Notes under the pieces: model-generated | Databases searched by the model: none | What the model was told of the DNA's origin: nothing | What the model saw: only the letters and a program-made list of their open reading frames with translations | Part shown: positions 7,695-15,715 of the stretch, one piece after another | Layout: each line of letters begins with the position of its first letter | How positions within the stretch are numbered: position 1 is the first letter of the stretch | Origin: Bacillota bacterium | GTDB taxonomy: Bacteria > Bacillota > Limnochordia > Darwinibacteriales > JAAYFS01 | DNA length: 33,899 bases | Direction of reading: 5' to 3' | NCBI GenBank assembly: GCA_012728115.1 | Contig: JAAYFS010000029.1 | Location: forward strand, 1-33,899 | Position numbers and translations under genes: made by a program

Positions 7695-10221
7695 GTTTGT
7701 CTGGCAAAGAGCGATTCGCGAAATAATGCTCGCAAAACAACGCTCTTTTCTAGTTATTATGTGCATCGCGGTAGGCATCTCTTCGATCGCAGCGATTCAG
7801 TTTTATTCGTCTTCGATTGAGAACTACTTCCAAAAGAATATCAAGGAAATTGCTGGTGGGGATATTGTAATTTCAGCGAGGACAGATCTTACTGACGACC
7901 AGGTGGCCTTTTTGGAGGCTGGTGTCAAAAATAGTAAGTTTGAGTGGACCTATGTTCAACAGGAGCAATCAGTTGTTTTTAATGAGGAGGATTACTTAAA
8001 AAGTGCGATTGTAAACATTACAAAAGTAGATCTTAAAAAGTATCCTCTATACGGTGAAAAATTGGATATTAATGTTGGAGAAGTCCTAATCGATCCAACA
8101 ACGATGGAGAACATGGGTTTGGAAGTCGGTGATTACGTCAGGCATGGTAATGAAAGATTGGTAGTTGGCGGAGTACATGAGACAAGTTCTGGTCTTTTTG
8201 CTAATAGTCTTTTTGGTACTATGGTTCTTCCATATGATGCTTTACCTCAGACAATTTCCCAAGGAACTATCCTAGTGAAAGTATTTGACCAAGAACAGTT
8301 AGATAGTTTGGCTAATCAATTTAGAAGCTTCATCCCTTCCGAGGCTCCTGGTGAAGAAAGGGGACAAGGAAGAAGTTTTTCGGTGCGTACTTATCTTGAA
8401 ACTAGTGAACAAATCAGCGAGATGGCGAATCAAGTTGAAAATTTTCTTTTGATAGCTGGCTTAACATCTTTAGTGCTAGGCGGCTTAGGTGTTTATAGCT
8501 CTGTTAGTATGATGATCAAACAAAAAATGAACGATATCGCTGTAATGAAGTGCTATGGAGGTAAAGGCTGGCAGATTATCCTAATATTTGTAGTACAAGT
8601 GATGGTTTTAACTGCAATCGGAATCGCATTAGGTATCGCGGCTGGTATCTGCCTATTTAGATTTGTTCCTAATGTGATTAAAGAATTAATCGATATTGCA
8701 CCAGAGTTTTACTTAGACTGGGCTGTGATTGGACGAGTAACTATACTGGGTTTTCTAATTGCAGGTCTATTTTCATTCTTACCAGTTATTGATACTCTTA
8801 AGATCAAACCTTTGTTAGTGTATCGGTTAGAAAATATCGATGCTATGTCTCGCAGAAAAAGTTTCGGTACACTCACCCTTGCAGTCGTAGCTCTTCCGCT
8901 AATTTTTGGCAGTGTGATCTCTTTAATGGTGGATTCTTGGACAGTAGGACTAGGTTTTACAATAGGATTGCTGGTGCTTATTGCACTTCTTTATATCCCT
9001 GCTCGATTACTTATTGCTTTTATTTGTCGGATACCAATCAGACGCTCAGTGGCGCTTCGATTGGGTTTGGGAAATATTCGTCATCAGGCAAACAGAACCG
9101 CTTCAGCTGTTATTTCTATTGGTATCGGTCTAGGGGCGATTCTGCTAATTACACTATTTCAAAACAATGTGATCGGAATCTTGGAAAACACTCTGAATGA
9201 CGCGGCAACATATAACATAATAGTTGCTGGTCTTAGTCCAGTGGAACTAAAAGAGATGGAAAGAACACTCAACGAACGCGAAGACGTTGATAAAGTGCTT
9301 CCCATTCCGATGGTGAGCGGTAGTGTTCTAGCAATCAATGGGACTCCGCTTAATGAACTTGGGATTTCTCTGCGCGGAACTCAAATGTTAATGAGGATGT
9401 CCATCCCTGGGCTCGAGCCGAATGATGATTTTCTGATTACTCCTGTTATCGATGGGCAGTGGTTATCATCTGAGGGGAATTTTGGAGATATCGTAATTCA
9501 CGCTGATTTTGCGGAATTAACTTCATTAAAAGTAGGCGATGTTCTCACTTTCATTACTGGAGGGCAAGAACAAGACTTAACAGTTATTGGGATAATGCAA
9601 GAAGAAGAGCGGGGGGTTGTTTTTGGACTTTCCAGTTCGGTTGCTATGAGGCGTTCGGATGTGGAGGTAATGGGTATCGATGATAATTCGATGGGGACGG
9701 TTCTTATTAGGACTGCGCTAGGCTATCCTAGTTCAGCAGTAACGGCAGATTTGCGGGCATACTTTCCGCAGATGGCCAATATGATCCTTGATATAGGGCA
9801 AATATTCGAGTTAGTCTACAAGATCTTTACTACCTCCACCAAGTTTGTTAAATTCCTAGGATTATTCTCGGTCTTTGCGGGAGGAATAATACTTTCGGGA
9901 ATTATCGTTCTTACAAAGTACCAAAGACGAAAAGACATCGCTATTATTCGATGTCTTGGAGGAGAAACTAAGACAGTACTTGGTGCTAACTGGTTCGAAT
10001 ATGCGATGATCGGTTTGATATCAGGAGTACTAGGTATTGTTTCAGCAAATCTTATCGTAAAAGTGATAATGAACCTTCTCCTCCAAGAACAATTTCAAGT
10101 TGAGCTGGTACTTAATGGTCTCTTCTTACTAGCAGCAATTGCATTTACGTCGATCGTTGGCATGATTTCGATAGCCGATGTCTTAGGGGAAAAACCGCTT
10201 TCCGTTCTAAAATATGATTAA
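7681..10221 (+). CDS. Large ABC permease with two FtsX-type modules
   Basis: Membrane partner of the LolD/MacB-like ATPase. The roughly 846-residue protein has a duplicated layout: a membrane helix at about 20-40, an extracytoplasmic MacB-like domain to about 255, three helices (about 260-380), a further pair of helices around 400-470, a second extracytoplasmic domain (about 490-745), and three C-terminal helices. Coupling-helix-like elements occur in both halves (MKCYGGKGWQI near 298, IRCLGGETKTV near 760). GTG 7681 is preferred because GGAGG at 7667-7671 is 9 bases ahead; GTG 7675 in frame would be only 3 bases from it. This size and duplication fit lipoprotein-type or peptide exporters. 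The substrate is unknown. Confidence 0.88.
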   Translation: MQFFKFVWQRAIREIMLAKQRSFLVIMCIAVGISSIAAIQFYSSSIENYFQKNIKEIAGGDIVISARTDLTDDQVAFLEAGVKNSKFEWTYVQQEQSVVFNEEDYLKSAIVNITKVDLKKYPLYGEKLDINVGEVLIDPTTMENMGLEVGDYVRHGNERLVVGGVHETSSGLFANSLFGTMVLPYDALPQTISQGTILVKVFDQEQLDSLANQFRSFIPSEAPGEERGQGRSFSVRTYLETSEQISEMANQVENFLLIAGLTSLVLGGLGVYSSVSMMIKQKMNDIAVMKCYGGKGWQIILIFVVQVMVLTAIGIALGIAAGICLFRFVPNVIKELIDIAPEFYLDWAVIGRVTILGFLIAGLFSFLPVIDTLKIKPLLVYRLENIDAMSRRKSFGTLTLAVVALPLIFGSVISLMVDSWTVGLGFTIGLLVLIALLYIPARLLIAFICRIPIRRSVALRLGLGNIRHQANRTASAVISIGIGLGAILLITLFQNNVIGILENTLNDAATYNIIVAGLSPVELKEMERTLNEREDVDKVLPIPMVSGSVLAINGTPLNELGISLRGTQMLMRMSIPGLEPNDDFLITPVIDGQWLSSEGNFGDIVIHADFAELTSLKVGDVLTFITGGQEQDLTVIGIMQEEERGVVFGLSSSVAMRRSDVEVMGIDDNSMGTVLIRTALGYPSSAVTADLRAYFPQMANMILDIGQIFELVYKIFTTSTKFVKFLGLFSVFAGGIILSGIIVLTKYQRRKDIAIIRCLGGETKTVLGANWFEYAMIGLISGVLGIVSANLIVKVIMNLLLQEQFQVELVLNGLFLLAAIAFTSIVGMISIADVLGEKPLSVLKYD

Positions 10222-10236
10222 GTATTCACTGACGGG

Positions 10237-10914
10237 CTAGTTACTTTTTTCATAGTAATAGCGCATTAGGTAGATAAAAGGTGTGTCTAAGATGGAGATA
10301 ATCCACTTTACGACTAACTGTCCGATCATTACCCCAATGACATTTTCTAAAGGCATCAAACCAATAAAAGCGATCGAACAAAAAAGAATGGTATCCATTA
10401 ACTGGCTAGTTAACGTGGAAAGAGTATTGCGTAGCCATAAATGTTTTCCTTTTGTATAAAGTCGGATTTGATGATAAAAGTAAACATCCCAGTTTTGGCT
10501 AACAAGGAAAGAAATAAGGGAAGCCAACACAATTCGCCAGGTCGAACCAAGCACGGTTGCTAGGGCCTCCTGGCCTTCCCAAAATGGTGCTGGGGTCCAC
10601 GCTATGGTTACATATACGCCAAATACTAAAATGATTGAAGAAGCAAATCCAGCAATAACCGATTTTTGTGCTTCTTTAACACCATAAAATTCATTGATCG
10701 CATCGGTGATCAAAAAAGAAATACCATATACTATTACACCCGCTGGAACAGTTGTTGGTCCGAACAAAACGATTTTATTAGCAAAAATATTAGCCATTAC
10801 GACCAAAGCGGAATAGATCGCAATCAAAAAAGAAACGCCGTGTTTCTTCCCTATAATCACTGCAGCACTAGTTAAAGTTAAAGATCCGATAATCCAAAAA
10901 AGGACAAGTAGCAT
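10237..10914 (-). CDS. Queuosine precursor transporter family protein (VUT/YhhQ-like)
   Basis: Integral membrane protein that probably imports a queuosine precursor (preQ0, preQ1 or queuine), as established for YhhQ family members. The 225-residue sequence has about six hydrophobic helices and the family features ANIFANK near residue 45, TDAINEFYG near 75, and a late QLMDTILFCSIAFIG near 165. ATG 10914 is chosen because GGAG lies 8 bases ahead; a GTG at 10923 in frame overlaps that site. I looked for a preQ1 riboswitch in the upstream leader and did not see one. It converges with the FtsX permease gene with only 15 bases between the stops. Confidence 0.85.
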   Translation of the reverse strand: MLLVLFWIIGSLTLTSAAVIIGKKHGVSFLIAIYSALVVMANIFANKIVLFGPTTVPAGVIVYGISFLITDAINEFYGVKEAQKSVIAGFASSIILVFGVYVTIAWTPAPFWEGQEALATVLGSTWRIVLASLISFLVSQNWDVYFYHQIRLYTKGKHLWLRNTLSTLTSQLMDTILFCSIAFIGLMPLENVIGVMIGQLVVKWIISILDTPFIYLMRYYYEKSN

Positions 10915-11119
10915 TAGTATCACTCCATCGTTTTAGTATATCCAGCAAAAATCGCCATTACCACTATATAATAGAACGAAGAAAAAATCCATGCATATTT
11001 CTTGATGCCAAAGCGTTACATTAATATATTGATTGGCAAAGATTTGGAGTAGTATGAGGGCTTATTAAACTAGTAATAACTTTAGAGTGCTAATATAGCG
11101 TTAGAAAGGAAGGTATTAA

Positions 11120-11959
11120 ATGAAAAAAAGAAGGTATCTTTTGCTTGGGTTAGTCATTTTATTGAGTTTAGCAATTTCAAACTTGGTTTCGGCATCCGCT
11201 TTAACTCGAGAGTATGTGATTAAACAAGTTGGCAAATAGATCGGTTCGATTAGCATAGTTGTTTCGGAAATTAACGGGAACATTATCCTAGAATCACTTG
11301 CTAAGTATCCTAGCTTCAATGGAGAAGTCCTCGCCAAGTATACTTTCCCAAACGAGGATTTCCCACGTTATCCATCCGAGGGTGCTTGGTTAGCTAGTGA
11401 AGTAGTTACCGAACGTAGCGATCTTAGGGGCGTCGGGTTATTAGCGGGTGCTGGCTATCCTTATTTCGATACCATTAAGAGGCAACTCGATAATCAAACA
11501 AGGGAAGCTGTGGCTTTAGGTTTATTTGACGAAAGTTTGATTAAGCGAGTCGAAAACGCACTCGATGAAATGTATCAAGCGATTCTACGGGACGAAGATC
11601 TGAATCTATCTTCCTATCAATTACCAGTTAAAATCGAGCAATTACTCCTCAGTTTCTATTACCAAAGGGACTTAGCTCGGGAATGGCTATTAGCTGATCC
11701 TGCCAAGACTTTGAGCAAGGTTTCGGTGCCAGTCCTTATTATCCAGGGTACGGCTGATATTCAGGTTGAAGTAGATGATGCGTTGCTACTCGCAGCCGCT
11801 TTGCCTGAGGGACAACGCGAATTATTCATTTTTGACGATGTTGACCATATCCTTAAAAAAACGTACGGACAGCCACTTTCGTATGTAGATCCCGATCGTA
11901 GTGTGGAACCAGAGATCTTAGAAACAATCGCCGATTGGATTTTAAGAATGAGTGAGTGA
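11120..11959 (+). pseudogene. Broken secreted alpha/beta hydrolase gene
   Basis: An ATG with AGGAAGG upstream starts a clear signal peptide (MKKRRYLLLGLVILLSLAIS, then NLVSASA), but a TAG stops it at codon 40 (11237-11239). The same frame is then open for 240 codons with no start codon near the break. The downstream part keeps alpha/beta hydrolase C-terminal landmarks: VPVLIIQGTADIQV with the acid Asp and FDDVDHILK with the His. The segment YPSEGAWLAS looks like a decayed GHSEGA nucleophile elbow, and the preceding beta-strand core seems shortened. At about 280 codons it is shorter than I expect for an intact member. A GTG at 11510 could yield a 149-residue fragment, but it would lack the nucleophile. 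I read it as a pseudogene; a sequencing error at the TAG would not restore the missing core. Confidence 0.72.
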
Positions 11960-11987
11960 ATAATTTAATACTTAATAACGATATCGA

Positions 11988-12019
11988 TGCCTTCCGTAAA
12001 ACGGAGGGCATATTCTTTT
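11988..12019 (+). terminator. Intrinsic terminator after the hydrolase pseudogene
   Basis: A 10-bp stem (TGCCTTCCGT at 11988-11997, ACGGAGGGCA at 12001-12010, one G-T pair) with an AAA loop, followed by TATTCTTTT. Confidence 0.8.
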
Positions 12020-12070
12020 GCGAATATACGTTTTATGTTCAGAAAAATATTCGTGTAGCGAAAGGATTAT

Positions 12071-12120
12071 CTAACAAAAAGGTTAAATAATGGATAAGAT
12101 CTTAATTCTTTGTTAGGAGG
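12071..12120 (+). promoter_or_regulatory. Inverted repeat ending at the SD of the Svx-like gene
   Basis: CTAACAAA (12071-12078) and TTTGTTAG (12109-12116) form a perfect 8-bp inverted repeat, with further imperfect pairing inside. The right arm shares AG with the AGGAGG ribosome site at 12115-12120, so a folded leader could limit access to the TTG start at 12128. Function is inferred only from position. Confidence 0.4.
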
Positions 12121-12127
12121 TAAGAAG

Positions 12128-14818
12128 TTGGGACAGGATCTTAAGTATTGGGATATGCCAGTTTATACGGGGAATAAATGGAGTTCTCCATACGAGTCAA
12201 GGACATGGACCTTAAAGGAGGAAATTCCAGGATACGGCACTCAATTTGAAGCTACATTCGTTGGAATGTCGGGATTTGATACACCGCATAGTCAGTCTTA
12301 CGTGGTTTTTCTAAGACACGATGGAAAAAAAAGAGCTTTGCCATTAGCAAAGTTTTGTGTTGAGGATCAAGAGTATGCACTTAAATTGCAACAAGAAATT
12401 ATCGAAGTGACGAAAAAAGCTCGGATTGGAAAAGAATTGGCTACATACAAAGCTAAAAGTGGCTTAGATACTAATTCGGCCGATGGAACAAACGCGAGAA
12501 AACCTGGTATCTATGGTAGAGGTGCCTGGAACGTTGTACCTAGTGAAGAAGAAGCGACTGTTGAAACCACCAAATATTTCCGCTTTATTGCAGGAAAAAA
12601 AGGTGATAGCAAGTGGTTTGATAAGGAATTTCGCGAAAAGACTAAGCAGTACTTTGATTGGATGTATGAGTTTATCGTTTATGAATTAGGGGCACCTGGA
12701 CCGTTCTGTGACGAAGCCGAAAAGTATAAAATCGATGTGATGGTTCTTAATACTGGTTTGGGTGAAGGTTGGGCTTTCGGTGGTACCTCAATGTGGGTTA
12801 CTGCTGATGTGTTGGAAATAGGATCGGGCTACATTCCTCATGAGTTTGCGCATGTGCTTCAGCATTACTCTGGAGGAATGCGCAATTGTGGTTGGGGATT
12901 CTTCGAACAACATTCGCAGTGGGTTTCTCACCAATATAATCTTGGTGAAGTAAATCATCTGCCAACCCATGCAAGCAAATGGAATTACCACCTATCCTCC
13001 AATATGAACATCTACATCGCCTATATCTTTATGCAATTCATGACAGAACAACCCGAAATCGGTCCTAATTATATGATCAGGTTGTTTTATGATTCAAAGC
13101 GTGAAAATGACGATAAAATCAGACGTGAGCATGGAAAAACGCTTGAGGATCCTTTCCAAGCGTGGATGCGGTTTGGAAAAGAAGATGGAGTTTTTGAAGA
13201 TCCTGCCAAAGGATTTGGCGATATTATCGGAAAAATGGCTGCTCACAATGCGACATGGGACTATGTCTATGGATATACCTATAAACAAGCGGTTCCGCCA
13301 ACGAGGTATAACCGTGTCATTCTTGAACCAGTAGTGGATCGACCAGGTTGGTATCGTTGTCCAGATGGTTTTGCACCACAACAATATGGTCATAATGTGA
13401 TCGAGTTAGAATTAGCAGAAGATGCGGAAGAGATTAAACTAGATTTCCATGGAATTCAAGTGGATGATTCAGCTGATTGGCGAGCTACCTTAGTTGTGGT
13501 AGATAAAGAATGCAATGTTCGCTATAGCGAGATGATTAACAAGGGTGAGACCTCGATAAAGTTGACAGGGGATGAGGTTGAGGCTTATCTAACAGTTGCT
13601 GCTACACCTTCAACTTACAAACCAGTAAACACTAGAAAAGATGGTTTTAGAGCTATTATTAAATATCCTTACGAGGTTAAACTAACAGGAGCTGTTCCAG
13701 CCCAAGTTGTCCCAGATCGTATTGCTTTCGACCAAGTTGAAGGAAGTGCACATCCAAATGGTGGCGGTTTTGTGGCTAACTCCGCGATGGTTGAACCAAG
13801 TGTGTATGTTGGTAAGGATGCTTGTGTTCTTGGCGAAGCAAAGGTGAGCGGTAACGCTCGCATTGAAGATTTCGCTGTGGTCACTGACCACGCCGAAGTC
13901 TCAGGGTTTGCTGTAATTGGTGGAAATGCTTTGGTAAGGGACAAAGTAAAGGTAAGCGGAAATGCAGTCATTAGAAGTTCTGAGCTGAAAGGCGAATTAA
14001 CGGTTACCGACTCCGCAAGAATTATTGATGGAATGCTGGTTGAAGGTAGTGGGTTGGTAAATGGAAGAGCAACTCTTAAAGGAAGAAGTTATGTATCTAC
14101 TTCCACCAAAGATGTAAAAGCAACTATCACTGGAAACACCATCATCGGAATTAATGCCGAATGGAGACCAAGAAACGACAAACCAATCACCAGTGGAATT
14201 TTCACCGAGCATCCTCCTTGGAGAGATGAGGATCTAATATATGTTCCTGGTGGCCTGTACTTACACTACGATTTCAGTGATAAAAATCCATATGTCGTTA
14301 AAGATCGTGTTTATTATACCGACGGGGTAGTGAGAGGGAATCCAGAATACGTAGTAGATTGTGGAATATCTGCTATAAACTTAAATGGAAGAGATCAGTA
14401 CGTTGTTCTAGAACGGGATGCAGCTGAATTCGATAAATTAACGGTTGAAGTAACATTTAAATGGTTAGGTGGAGAAGCAGATCAGCCAGTCTTCGACTTT
14501 GGTAGCGGTTCCGATAGAATGTATCTCACCCCATGCAACCAGGACGGAAAGCCAGAGTTTGCTGTTTTAGCAAATGGAGAAAGGGTCAGTGTAGCTGGTG
14601 AACAAGCTCTGCGTGTTGGAGAATGGGTAAGAATCAAAACGGTCTTTAATAGTGCAGTAATTAGTCTCGAACTTAAAGGTAAAGGAATTGGTAAGGCCCA
14701 TAATAGTTGTATTAATCCTTTATCGCTCCGTCCAGTCGCTAACTACATCGGTAGAAATCAAGACGGTACTAAGTTCCTCAATGGTTTGATTAGCGAGTTT
14801 AAGATTTATGGTAAATAG
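12128..14818 (+). CDS. Svx-like putative zinc metallopeptidase with SHD1-like, beta-helix-like and LamG-like regions
   Basis: A multi-domain protein of 896 residues. Residues about 20-90 (RTWTLKEEIPGYG to ALPLAKFCVEDQEY) resemble an SHD1 domain (Arg-Trp start, dGk..lplakf..eDqeY end). Residues about 150-490 resemble the Svx/AvrXca family and hold the zinc motif HEFAH (238-242), with a possible third ligand in FFEQHSQW. About 550-677 is a run of short beta repeats (VSGNARIEDFAVV, VSGFAVIGGNALV, VSGNAVI) as in left-handed beta-helices. About 707-896 looks like a concanavalin/LamG fold (LHYDFSD, FLNGLISEFKIYG). No signal peptide is visible. The TTG start is set by AGGAGG 7 bases ahead. The gene stands alone between two terminators. 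Peptidase activity and target are inferred from the family. Confidence 0.75.
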   Translation: MGQDLKYWDMPVYTGNKWSSPYESRTWTLKEEIPGYGTQFEATFVGMSGFDTPHSQSYVVFLRHDGKKRALPLAKFCVEDQEYALKLQQEIIEVTKKARIGKELATYKAKSGLDTNSADGTNARKPGIYGRGAWNVVPSEEEATVETTKYFRFIAGKKGDSKWFDKEFREKTKQYFDWMYEFIVYELGAPGPFCDEAEKYKIDVMVLNTGLGEGWAFGGTSMWVTADVLEIGSGYIPHEFAHVLQHYSGGMRNCGWGFFEQHSQWVSHQYNLGEVNHLPTHASKWNYHLSSNMNIYIAYIFMQFMTEQPEIGPNYMIRLFYDSKRENDDKIRREHGKTLEDPFQAWMRFGKEDGVFEDPAKGFGDIIGKMAAHNATWDYVYGYTYKQAVPPTRYNRVILEPVVDRPGWYRCPDGFAPQQYGHNVIELELAEDAEEIKLDFHGIQVDDSADWRATLVVVDKECNVRYSEMINKGETSIKLTGDEVEAYLTVAATPSTYKPVNTRKDGFRAIIKYPYEVKLTGAVPAQVVPDRIAFDQVEGSAHPNGGGFVANSAMVEPSVYVGKDACVLGEAKVSGNARIEDFAVVTDHAEVSGFAVIGGNALVRDKVKVSGNAVIRSSELKGELTVTDSARIIDGMLVEGSGLVNGRATLKGRSYVSTSTKDVKATITGNTIIGINAEWRPRNDKPITSGIFTEHPPWRDEDLIYVPGGLYLHYDFSDKNPYVVKDRVYYTDGVVRGNPEYVVDCGISAINLNGRDQYVVLERDAAEFDKLTVEVTFKWLGGEADQPVFDFGSGSDRMYLTPCNQDGKPEFAVLANGERVSVAGEQALRVGEWVRIKTVFNSAVISLELKGKGIGKAHNSCINPLSLRPVANYIGRNQDGTKFLNGLISEFKIYGK

Positions 14819-14823
14819 TTAAG

Positions 14824-14855
14824 AAATAGCCCCTTTGATTAGGGGCTATTTTTGA
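14824..14855. terminator. Terminator after the Svx-like gene, probably bidirectional
   Basis: An 11-bp perfect stem (AAATAGCCCCT at 14824-14834, AGGGGCTATTT at 14841-14851) followed by TTTG. The A-rich left side lets it also end the convergent minus-strand gene. Confidence 0.88.
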
Positions 14856-14857
14856 AC

Positions 14858-15163
14858 CTACCGTAATTTTGATTCTAATTGGGAGAGGATTTGGTTCAGC
14901 TGATCTAGCTGATGAGTAGCATTTTTCTCAGCATGGGCCAAATTCTGTAATTGACCAGCTGCTTGCCCTTCTCTTTGCGCCATTGCCTGGGCATTAAGAG
15001 TATCGTTTTGATTAAGTGCGAACTCGTTACCTGCTTCCATATCAGCTAGCTTGTTAGCACTCATTGAGTTTCGTTGTTCAGCTTGCTTTAATTGGTTTAT
15101 GATGTTACGCGCTTGCTGAATTGATTGAAGTGCTTGTTGATTGTTTTGCATATTCTTAGGCAA
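14858..15163 (-). CDS. Gln-rich helical small protein of unknown function
   Basis: I do not recognise this 101-residue protein. It is rich in Gln, Asn and Ala, has no Cys, Trp or Pro beyond the N-terminus and no membrane helix, and is likely all alpha-helical, with heptad-like spacing at the end (HQLDQLNQILSQLESKL). The TTG start at 15163 is set by AAGGAGG about 7 bases ahead; an ATG lies four codons further in. It is 83 bases downstream of the DUF2512 gene on the same strand and may be co-transcribed. Its SD is the 3' arm of a 12-bp perfect inverted repeat, described separately. It could be a spore or stress protein by composition, but that is a guess. Confidence 0.7.
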   Translation of the reverse strand: MPKNMQNNQQALQSIQQARNIINQLKQAEQRNSMSANKLADMEAGNEFALNQNDTLNAQAMAQREGQAAGQLQNLAHAEKNATHQLDQLNQILSQLESKLR

Positions 15164-15165
15164 AG

Positions 15166-15231
15166 AATTCCCTCCTTCGGTAGTTCAGAATTAGTATTAC
15201 ACCTAAAGGAGGGAATTAGCTTAGTATTCCC
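15166..15231 (-). promoter_or_regulatory. Leader hairpin that would hide the SD of the Gln-rich protein gene
   Basis: On the transcript, AATTCCCTCCTT (15217-15206) can pair over 12 bp with AAGGAGGGAATT (15177-15166), which is the ribosome site. The loop is 28 bases. The same ATTCCC can instead pair with an upstream GGGAAT (15231-15226), giving two mutually exclusive folds. No T-run follows, so a terminator is unlikely. A translational switch or thermosensor is inferred. Confidence 0.5.
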
Positions 15232-15246
15232 TGGGATAAAGCCAAA

Positions 15247-15600
15247 TCAAGGAGCAACCTTCTCAGATTTTTGGATATATCCATGGAAGAAATACTCGCC
15301 AATTGCGATTAAAACGGCCAAAGCAGCTAATGTACCAAATGTACTCCGAAAGGCTGTTGTAGCAATATCAAAAAGATAAGCTATCAGTGCTGCGAGCACT
15401 CCATCACTAATGGAGGCAATTAGGTTACCTGCAGCTGGGAGAATCATTAAATCCCCAATCAAGTAATTTCCGACTGTTGCCAAAATCGCGTAAACAAGTA
15501 CTAATGACCAAGAATTGCTATCAAAGAGGGCGAGTGTGAATAATGCGATAGCGAATGTCATTAGAAACTTCCAAATTAGGGCTTGCCCAGTAGCGCTCAT
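15247..15600 (-). CDS. DUF2512 (YndM-like) membrane protein
   Basis: A 117-residue membrane protein of the DUF2512 family, whose role is not established. Four hydrophobic helices are visible (about 8-28, 31-50, 57-78 and 85-105), with the family-like YLIGDLMILPAAGNLIASISDG stretch in the middle. ATG 15600 is chosen because GAGG lies 8 bases ahead; a GTG at 15609 in frame is too close to that site. It is followed on the same strand by the small Gln-rich gene. Nothing in the context fixes its function. Confidence 0.8.
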   Translation of the reverse strand: MSATGQALIWKFLMTFAIALFTLALFDSNSWSLVLVYAILATVGNYLIGDLMILPAAGNLIASISDGVLAALIAYLFDIATTAFRSTFGTLAALAVLIAIGEYFFHGYIQKSEKVAP

Positions 15601-15715
15601 TATGATCACCTCAGAAACTATTATTTCCTATCGTTCAAAGGATGATACGCTCGCGAACTAAAGGGCAAACCCGAAATAAGTAGGGCTATCTTAATGCCTA
15701 AAACTAAGCCTTTTA

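Noticed and set aside
8937-9200. Small plus-strand frame inside the FtsX permease
   Set aside because: A +1 shadow within a membrane segment of a clear gene, with no ribosome site.
10915-11000. preQ1 riboswitch for the queuosine-precursor transporter
   Set aside because: No stem with the A-rich CTAAAAAACTA-like tail could be found in the leader on the minus strand.
11237-11239. Recoded TAG (pyrrolysine or readthrough) in the hydrolase gene
   Set aside because: The stop directly follows a signal peptide, the nucleophile region is also altered, and nothing else suggests recoding, so decay is simpler.
13669-13971. Minus-strand 100-codon frame in the beta-repeat region
   Set aside because: It arises from the regular codon pattern of the repeats on the plus strand; no SD or known motif.
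13800-14110. DNA tandem repeat in the Svx-like gene
   Set aside because: The repeat is at protein level (short beta repeats), with divergent codons; it is not a DNA repeat array.
15206-15231. Terminator of the DUF2512 gene
   Set aside because: The GGGAAT/ATTCCC hairpin is only 6 bp and has no T-run on the minus strand; it fits better as the competing fold of the SD hairpin.
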